NCBI GenBank assembly: GCA_023429275.1
Contig: JAEYWB010000414.1
Coordinates: 1-6,308 of the forward strand
Direction: 5' to 3'
Origin: Planctomycetota bacterium
GTDB lineage: Bacteria > Planctomycetota > Planctomycetia > Planctomycetales > Planctomycetaceae
Length of the DNA: 6,308 nucleotides
Part shown: in pieces, positions 1 to 6,308 of the stretch
Numbering within the stretch: position 1 is the stretch's first letter
Layout: each line of letters begins with the position of its first letter
Translations under genes and position numbers: made by a program
The notes under the pieces: model-generated
Seen by the model: the letters and a program-made list of their open reading frames with translations, nothing else
Told to the model about the DNA's origin: nothing
Databases searched by the model: none

Positions 1-1
1 C

Positions 2-301
2 TTTCCCCTGACGTTCGGGATCTTCCTGATCGAGCTGATGGGGACGATCATCAAGCACGCGATCCTTGGCGTGCGTCTGCTCGCCAACATGGTTGCCGGC
101 CACCTCGTTCTCCTCGCCATCCTCGGAATCATCGTGACGGCCGCCCAGGCCAGCACGGCGACCTTTATGACCGCGTCCGTGTTGAGCGTTCTTGGGGCAT
201 CGATCCTGAGTGTCCTCGAGATCGGTGTCGCGTTCCTTCAGGCCTACGTGTTCACGTTCCTGTCTGCCCTGTTCATCTCAGCGGCGACGCACCACCACTA
301 G
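2..301 (+). CDS. atpB: ATP synthase Fo subunit a, C-terminal part (5' truncated by window edge)
   Basis: The reading frame is open from the window edge to a TAG stop, giving the last 99 residues of subunit a, the membrane stator that forms the two ion half-channels against the c-ring. The family hallmark helix is visible as RLLANMVAGH, whose Arg (codon 74-76) matches the essential E. coli aArg210. The His nine residues later (codon 101-103) sits where E. coli has Glu219. A later helix has Glu (codon 218-220) followed seven residues on by Gln (codon 239-241), matching E. coli His245 and Gln252. The Glu/His pair is therefore swapped relative to E. coli, as in mitochondrial-type a subunits. The segment between Arg and Glu is about 13 residues longer than in E. 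coli. The protein ends in three His. It is the first gene of the visible operon and is followed by atpE. The start and N-terminal helices lie outside the window. Confidence 0.96.
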   Translation, partial: FPLTFGIFLIELMGTIIKHAILGVRLLANMVAGHLVLLAILGIIVTAAQASTATFMTASVLSVLGASILSVLEIGVAFLQAYVFTFLSALFISAATHHH

Positions 302-412
302 TCATACGGTTCAACCGCAATCGGAACGGCCTGGAGCCGGATCCGCGGCGGAGAGAGTGTTGAAATTGTCCGCTCCGGCGACGAGGTGTCCCGGAGAATG
401 AGTCACTGGTCG

Positions 413-448
413 GAGGGGGTCCTTTGCCCTCTCGCCTAACTGGGAGAG
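413..448 (+). promoter_or_regulatory. Possible competing hairpins over the atpE ribosome binding site
   Basis: The segment CCCTCTC (427-433) has two alternative partners. GAGGG at 413-417 pairs with 427-431 across a 9-nt loop. GGGAGAG at 442-448, which contains the atpE Shine-Dalgarno, pairs with CTCTC at 429-433 plus CC at 435-436, with G434 bulged and loop 437-441. The two folds are mutually exclusive, so one would expose and the other hide the ribosome site. This is read directly from the sequence. That it acts as a switch is inference, and both stems are short. Confidence 0.35.
442..447 (+). promoter_or_regulatory. Shine-Dalgarno of atpE (decides GTG start)
   Basis: GGGAGA lies 8 nt before the GTG at 456, good spacing for that codon. 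The next in-frame ATG at 474 (codon 7) has no comparable site and would cut into the signal peptide, so GTG is preferred. Confidence 0.65.
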
Positions 449-455
449 TCGTGTC

Positions 456-773
456 GTGAGCAAGTTCGTCCGCATGTTGGCCGTTCTGGTTGCCGTTGTG
501 TTCGTTTCCGCCGCCCCTGCCATGGCTCAGGCTCCGGCCTCGCCGCGGCCGTTCATCGAGTTCTCCGGTGCGATCGGCGCCGCCCTCGTCACGATGGGGG
601 CCGCTTACGGCATCAGCAAGCTGGCTGCCGCCGCTCTCGAGAGCATGGCCCGTCAGCCGGAAGTTGCCGGCCAGATCCAGGTCGCGATGATCATCGCGGC
701 AGCCCTGATCGAAGGTTTCACCTTCTTCGCGATCTTCGTCTGTATGCAGCAGAATCCCTGGGCCGCTCAGTAA
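456..773 (+). CDS. atpE: ATP synthase Fo subunit c with N-terminal signal peptide
   Basis: This 105-residue protein is the proteolipid that forms the rotating c-ring. Residues 1-24 look like a cleavable signal peptide: basic N-terminus (K3, R6), hydrophobic core about 7-20, and AMA just before a likely cut at 24/25. That would leave a mature protein of 81 residues, the usual family length. Helix 1 spans about 36-62, the cytoplasmic polar loop ARQPE is at 65-69, and helix 2 spans about 70-97 with the ion-carrying Glu86. Glu86 is 20 residues after Arg66, the same spacing as E. coli Arg41 to Asp61. The sodium-ring signature is absent: there is no Gln at the matching helix 1 position and Gly follows Glu86 instead of Ser/Thr, so protons are the likely ion. 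The helix-packing GxGxGxG motif is altered to GxAxGxS (48-54). The start is GTG. A perfect hairpin covers the stop codon. Confidence 0.95.
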   Translation: MSKFVRMLAVLVAVVFVSAAPAMAQAPASPRPFIEFSGAIGAALVTMGAAYGISKLAAAALESMARQPEVAGQIQVAMIIAAALIEGFTFFAIFVCMQQNPWAAQ

Positions 774-782
774 TCCTGAGCG
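764..782 (+). other. Hairpin spanning the atpE stop codon
   Basis: CGCTCAG (764-770) and CTGAGCG (776-782) form a perfect 7-bp inverted repeat with a 5-nt loop TAATC that contains the TAA stop (771-773). No T-run follows, so it is not a standard intrinsic terminator. It could be an mRNA processing or stability element for atpE, whose product is needed in many more copies than its neighbours. That role is inference. Confidence 0.55.
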
Positions 783-883
783 AGTCATCCTGAACGAGCA
801 AGCAGCCTGCGAGACTCCGGGCAACCCTGCCTGTGTCGCAAGAGTGATCGAAGACGCCTGAAGGCTCGTCGAGAGGTGGAAAC
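774..883 (+). other. atpE-atpF intergenic spacer, 110 nt
   Basis: No gene is seen. Besides the stop-codon hairpin it holds a 12-nt direct repeat differing at one base (773-784 and 787-798, period 14) and a short stem of GGCA (820-823) with TGCC (828-831), extendable to 818-833 with a wobble pair. It ends in the atpF ribosome binding site. It contains no copy of the heptad inverted repeat seen in the two later spacers. Confidence 0.6.
873..878 (+). promoter_or_regulatory. Shine-Dalgarno of atpF (decides GTG start)
   Basis: GAGGTG matches the anti-Shine-Dalgarno core and sits 5 nt before GTG at 884. No in-frame ATG occurs before the transmembrane segment (first internal Met at residue 119), so the GTG start is secure. 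Confidence 0.75.
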
Positions 884-1549
884 GTGCAACGCCTGACCGG
901 TTCTGTTCTGACGTTTGTTGTCGCCCTGCTGCTATCCGGCCTCGCCGGTCCATCTGCCTTTGCGGCGGAAGACCACGCTCCGGCCGGAGCACACGCGGCC
1001 GACAGCCACGGGGGACATCACGCCCATATCGGCGAGGATGTTCACCCGGCGGTCAAGGATCCGTCGCAGTTTGTTCCGGACCTGGCGATCTACACGCTGA
1101 TCGTCTTCCTGATCCTGTTCTTCACTCTCCAGGCGATTGCCTGGCCGAAGATTGCCGGGGCTCTCGATGCCCGCGAAGCGGGAATCAAGCAGGCGATCGC
1201 CGACGCCGAGAACCAGCGGGTTCAGGCCGAAGCGTTCATGAAGGAGCACAAGGGGCGCCTCGAGGCGGTCGAGGAACAGGTCAAGGAGATCGTTGCCGAA
1301 GGTCGCCGCGATGCGGAGCGGACGAAGGCGGACATCCTGAAGCAGGCGGAAGTCGAAGCGGAAGCGATGAAAAATCGCGCCATCGCCGAGATCTCCCGCG
1401 CCAAGGATCAGGCCCTGAGCGAGATCTTCGACACAATGGCCAGCCAGGTGAGCGCCGCGACCGAGCACGTGCTCGGCGGCGGCCTGAGCGGCGGCGACCA
1501 GGATCGCCTGATCCGGGACGCTTTGAATCAGGTGACTTCCAAGGCCTGA
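884..1549 (+). CDS. atpF: ATP synthase Fo subunit b, long form with signal peptide and His-rich segment
   Basis: Subunit b is the peripheral stalk tying the membrane motor to the F1 head through delta. The 221-residue protein is about 60 longer than the usual 156-170, and the excess is at the N-terminus. Residues 1-27 resemble a signal peptide (R3, hydrophobic 8-20, AFA before a likely cut at 27/28) with no lipobox Cys. Residues 28-60 are a polar segment rich in His: seven (31, 37, 42, 45, 46, 48, 54) in 24 residues. The transmembrane helix is about 66-87, followed by the conserved-type WPKI and then a long charged Ala/Glu/Lys coiled coil, about 95-195, typical of the b dimer. A Gly-rich hinge (198-204) precedes the C-terminal delta-binding end. 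I infer a periplasmic location for the His-rich part from b topology. The gene has no recognisable b' partner nearby. Confidence 0.93.
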   Translation: MQRLTGSVLTFVVALLLSGLAGPSAFAAEDHAPAGAHAADSHGGHHAHIGEDVHPAVKDPSQFVPDLAIYTLIVFLILFFTLQAIAWPKIAGALDAREAGIKQAIADAENQRVQAEAFMKEHKGRLEAVEEQVKEIVAEGRRDAERTKADILKQAEVEAEAMKNRAIAEISRAKDQALSEIFDTMASQVSAATEHVLGGGLSGGDQDRLIRDALNQVTSKA

Positions 1550-1554
1550 GAGAG

Positions 1555-1630
1555 GTGAGAGGCCAGAGACGAGAGGTTAGAGAAAAGCAGCCAACGGTTG
1601 ATCCCTAACCTCTAACCACTCACCTCTAAC
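1555..1630 (+). repeat. Heptad-built inverted repeat element, copy 1 (atpF-atpH spacer)
   Basis: The left arm 1555-1582 reads as four 7-nt units GTGAGAG, GCCAGAG, ACGAGAG, GTTAGAG. After a loop of 20 nt (1583-1602) the right arm 1603-1630 reads CCCTAAC, CTCTAAC, CACTCAC, CTCTAAC. The unit GTTAGAG is the reverse complement of CTCTAAC. The best fold has an inner perfect 9-bp stem (1572-1580 with 1605-1613) and an outer perfect 9-bp stem (1551-1559 with 1619-1627), reached by slipping one heptad. The element begins 5 nt after the atpF stop and ends 25 nt before the atpH start, which has no clear Shine-Dalgarno. It shares 26 of 28 left-arm and 24 of 28 right-arm bases with copy 2, whereas the loops differ. 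No T-tract follows. Origin and function are unknown to me. Confidence 0.85.
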
Positions 1631-2239
1631 CCCTTGCGGGATCCAGCCCAAGACCATGACTCACATCGAACAAGCTCAGGTCGGCCCCAGCCACGTCCTC
1701 GCCGATCCCAGTGCGCAGGCTGTGGCGAAGGTCTATGCGGTTTCCTACCTCGATGCCGCCCGTCAGGTCGGCGTCGAGAATCCGCTGGAAGACATCGAGT
1801 CGTTCGTGAGTGATGTCCTCGGCTCCTCCCGGGAGTTCGCGAACCTGCTCACGTCGAGCCTGACGAGCCAGGAACAGAAGGCGGGACTGATCGACCGGGT
1901 CGTGCGGCCGCGGGCGGCGGAGTTCTTCACGAACTTCCTGCACGTCCTCTCGCGGCATGACCGGCTCGATCTTCTTCCGCTCATCGCCCAGGAGGCGCGG
2001 GCGGAGCACGAAGTACGGACAAATCAGAAGCGGGTCCTCGTGAAGAGCGCCGTCGCCCTCAGCGACGAACAGCTCGGCGCGGTGACCGAGCGGCTGCGGA
2101 GCACGTTTGGCTTCCAGCCGATCCTCGAATCACGGGTCGATCAGTCCCTCCTGGGGGGGCTCGTGATTCAGGTGGGTGACACAGTTTACGACGGTTCACT
2201 GCGGGCACGCCTGCGGACACTCAAGCAGCGGCTTCGCGA

Positions 2240-2244
2240 GAGGT
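2240..2244 (+). promoter_or_regulatory. Shine-Dalgarno of atpA, inside atpH
   Basis: GAGGT lies 6 nt before the ATG at 2251, within the atpH coding region. It fixes the atpA start at MKFKADEI and supports translational coupling with atpH, whose stop is 41 nt further on. Confidence 0.7.
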
Positions 2245-2250
2245 ACCTCA

Positions 2251-3843
<1,593 letters not shown>

Positions 3844-3844
3844 G

Positions 3845-3921
3845 GTGAGAGGTGAGAGACGAGAGGTTAGAGAGAAGACGCTCCAGTGCGGATCTCTAAC
3901 CTCTAACCTCTAACCTCTAGC
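3845..3921 (+). repeat. Heptad-built inverted repeat element, copy 2 (atpA-atpG spacer)
   Basis: The left arm 3845-3872 is GTGAGAG, GTGAGAG, ACGAGAG, GTTAGAG. The loop is 21 nt (3873-3893), and the right arm 3894-3921 is CTCTAAC three times then CTCTAGC. The arms fold into a 31-position stem (3843-3873 with 3893-3923). Its inner 12 bp are perfect (3862-3873 with 3893-3904). It has one 3-nt internal loop, two G/A mismatches and one G-T wobble. The stem begins at the last base of the atpA TGA stop and ends 27 nt before the atpG ATG, which has no visible Shine-Dalgarno. The apical loop can add three pairs (3879-3881 with 3888-3890). No T-run follows, and no flanking target-site duplication is evident. 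Arms closely match copy 1, but loops do not. Confidence 0.88.
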
Positions 3922-3950
3922 CTGCCTCGACTCAAAACAGACGATCTCCC

Positions 3951-4822
3951 ATGGCCAACGTCCGACAACTCGTGAAGCGCCGCAAGGCGGTTCGGAACAT
4001 TGCCAAGATCACGCGGACGATGGAACTCATCGCCACCGCGCGGTTCAAGAAGGCGATGGACCGGGCCGCAGCTGCGGCGTCGTACACGAAGAAGCTGAAC
4101 GAGATCGTTGCCGACCTCGCCCAGGCGAAGCTGAGCTTCGAGCACCCGCTGCTCAAGAAGCCTGCCGAAGAGAAGAACGTCGTTCTCCTGATCCTCACGT
4201 CCAACCGCGGCCTGTGCGGCGGCTACAACTCGGGCCTCCTCCGGCTCGCGGTCGCCCGCCTGCGGGAACTGAGGGCCCAGGGGAAGAACGTTCAGATCGA
4301 GATCTCGGGCCGTCGCGGCCTGGCCTTCGCGAAGTTCGAGAAGCTGCCGGTCGAGCACAGCTACACCGAGTTTGAAGACAAGCCGCGTTTCGACGAAGTC
4401 AACCCGATCGCGACGCGGTACATCAACGACTTCATCAGCGGAAAGATCGACCGGGTCGACGTCGTGTACCAGCGGTTCCTGTCGGCCGCCCGCCAGCAGG
4501 CATCGGTCCAGACGCTGCTGCCGATCGGCGACCTCGCCGAAGGAACGGGAACGAGCACGACGAACATCGATTACGAGTTCCTTCCGAGCCCGCGCGAGAT
4601 CCTGGAGCAGATCGTTCCGGAAGCCTTCAAGGCCCGGTTCTTCAAGTGCTTCCTCGACTCGGCGGTCGGCGAGCAGATCGCCCGCCGGGTCGCCATGAAG
4701 GCGGCGACCGAGAACGCCCGGGACATGATCAAGTCTCTCTCGATGAAGTACAACCGGGCTCGTCAGAGCCAGATCACGTCGGAACTCAGCGAAATCATCG
4801 GCGGCGCTGCCGCTTTGGAATA

Positions 4823-4823
<1 letters not shown>
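3951..4823 (+). CDS. atpG: ATP synthase F1 subunit gamma
   Basis: Gamma is the central rotor shaft, with N- and C-terminal helices forming a coiled coil inside the alpha3beta3 ring and the middle domain contacting the c-ring. The 290-residue protein matches the usual 285-290. The N-terminal helix shows the conserved type IAKITRTMELIATAR (17-31). The core Rossmann-like domain has TSNRGLCGGYNSG (83-95), with Asn85 where Asp is more common. The C-terminus carries the family signature ITSELSEIIGGAAAL (275-289). The start ATG at 3951 gives the standard MANVRQL beginning, although the bases upstream show no Shine-Dalgarno. It follows the second heptad inverted repeat and precedes atpD by 42 nt. Confidence 0.97.

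Positions 4824-6308
<1,485 letters not shown>

Larger units (their letters stand above)
302..455 (+). other. atpB-atpE intergenic leader, 154 nt
   Basis: No credible gene lies here. The stretch contains a small hairpin (307-310 with 314-317), an 8-nt palindrome (338-345), and a pyrimidine run at 427-433 that can pair either upstream or with the atpE ribosome binding site (see the separate entry). No T-tract follows any hairpin, so I see no intrinsic terminator, and I could not identify a convincing promoter. Confidence 0.6.

Noticed and set aside
456..773. Sodium-coupled c-ring
   Set aside because: Helix 1 lacks the Gln ligand and the residue after Glu86 is Gly, not Ser or Thr, unlike the Ilyobacter-type sodium signature.
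273..992. Minus-strand open frame across atpE and both its spacers
   Set aside because: It crosses a clear c-subunit gene, and its translation has no recognisable domain.
1603..1616. CCCTAAC/CTCTAAC units as telomere-like repeat
   Set aside because: Resemblance to eukaryotic CCCTAA is short and coincidental. The units belong to an inverted repeat inside a bacterial operon.
1555..1630. CRISPR-like array or intrinsic terminator
   Set aside because: Units are only 7 nt with no spacers, and neither heptad element is followed by a T-tract. Termination here would also cut the operon before essential subunits.
2176..2250. Upstream GTG extension of atpA
   Set aside because: The added 25 residues are unlike any alpha N-terminus, while ATG at 2251 has a well-spaced GAGGT and the standard beginning.

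Overview
The window holds most of a bacterial F1Fo ATP synthase operon, all on the plus strand, in the classical order atpB (3' end only)-atpE-atpF-atpH-atpA-atpG-atpD. It begins inside atpB and ends on the last base of the atpD stop codon; atpC would be expected just downstream and atpI and the rest of atpB upstream. No gene on the minus strand is supported. DNA is GC-rich with strong G/C bias at third codon positions. A planctomycete is my best guess, from the GC-rich coding, the signal-peptide-bearing c and b subunits, the extended delta N-terminus and the spacer repeats. This is family-level impression, not a measured result.

Layout: atpB C-terminal part (2-301), a 154-nt leader with possible competing hairpins, atpE (456-773, GTG start), a 110-nt spacer opening with a hairpin over the atpE stop, atpF (884-1549, GTG start), a 106-nt spacer filled mostly by a heptad-built inverted repeat, atpH (1656-2294), atpA (2251-3843, overlapping atpH by 44 nt), a 107-nt spacer with a second copy of the heptad inverted repeat, atpG (3951-4823), a 42-nt spacer with a hairpin, and atpD (4866-6308).

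The proteins form one machine. Subunits a, b and c make the membrane Fo motor, in which ions pass between the a-subunit arginine and the c-ring glutamate. Gamma carries rotation into the alpha3beta3 head, where beta makes ATP, while b and delta form the stator. The catalytic and ion-binding residues I could locate are present, so the enzyme looks functional. Residues in c suggest protons rather than sodium as coupling ion.

The proteins are ordinary housekeeping subunits with some lineage-specific decoration: cleavable-looking signal peptides on c and b, a His-rich periplasmic segment on b, and an Ala/Pro tail on alpha. The least explained content is between the genes. Two related elements of about 77 nt, each four 7-nt units, a loop of about 20 nt, and four complementary 7-nt units, begin within 5 nt of a stop codon and precede the only two starts in the window that lack a recognisable Shine-Dalgarno sequence.
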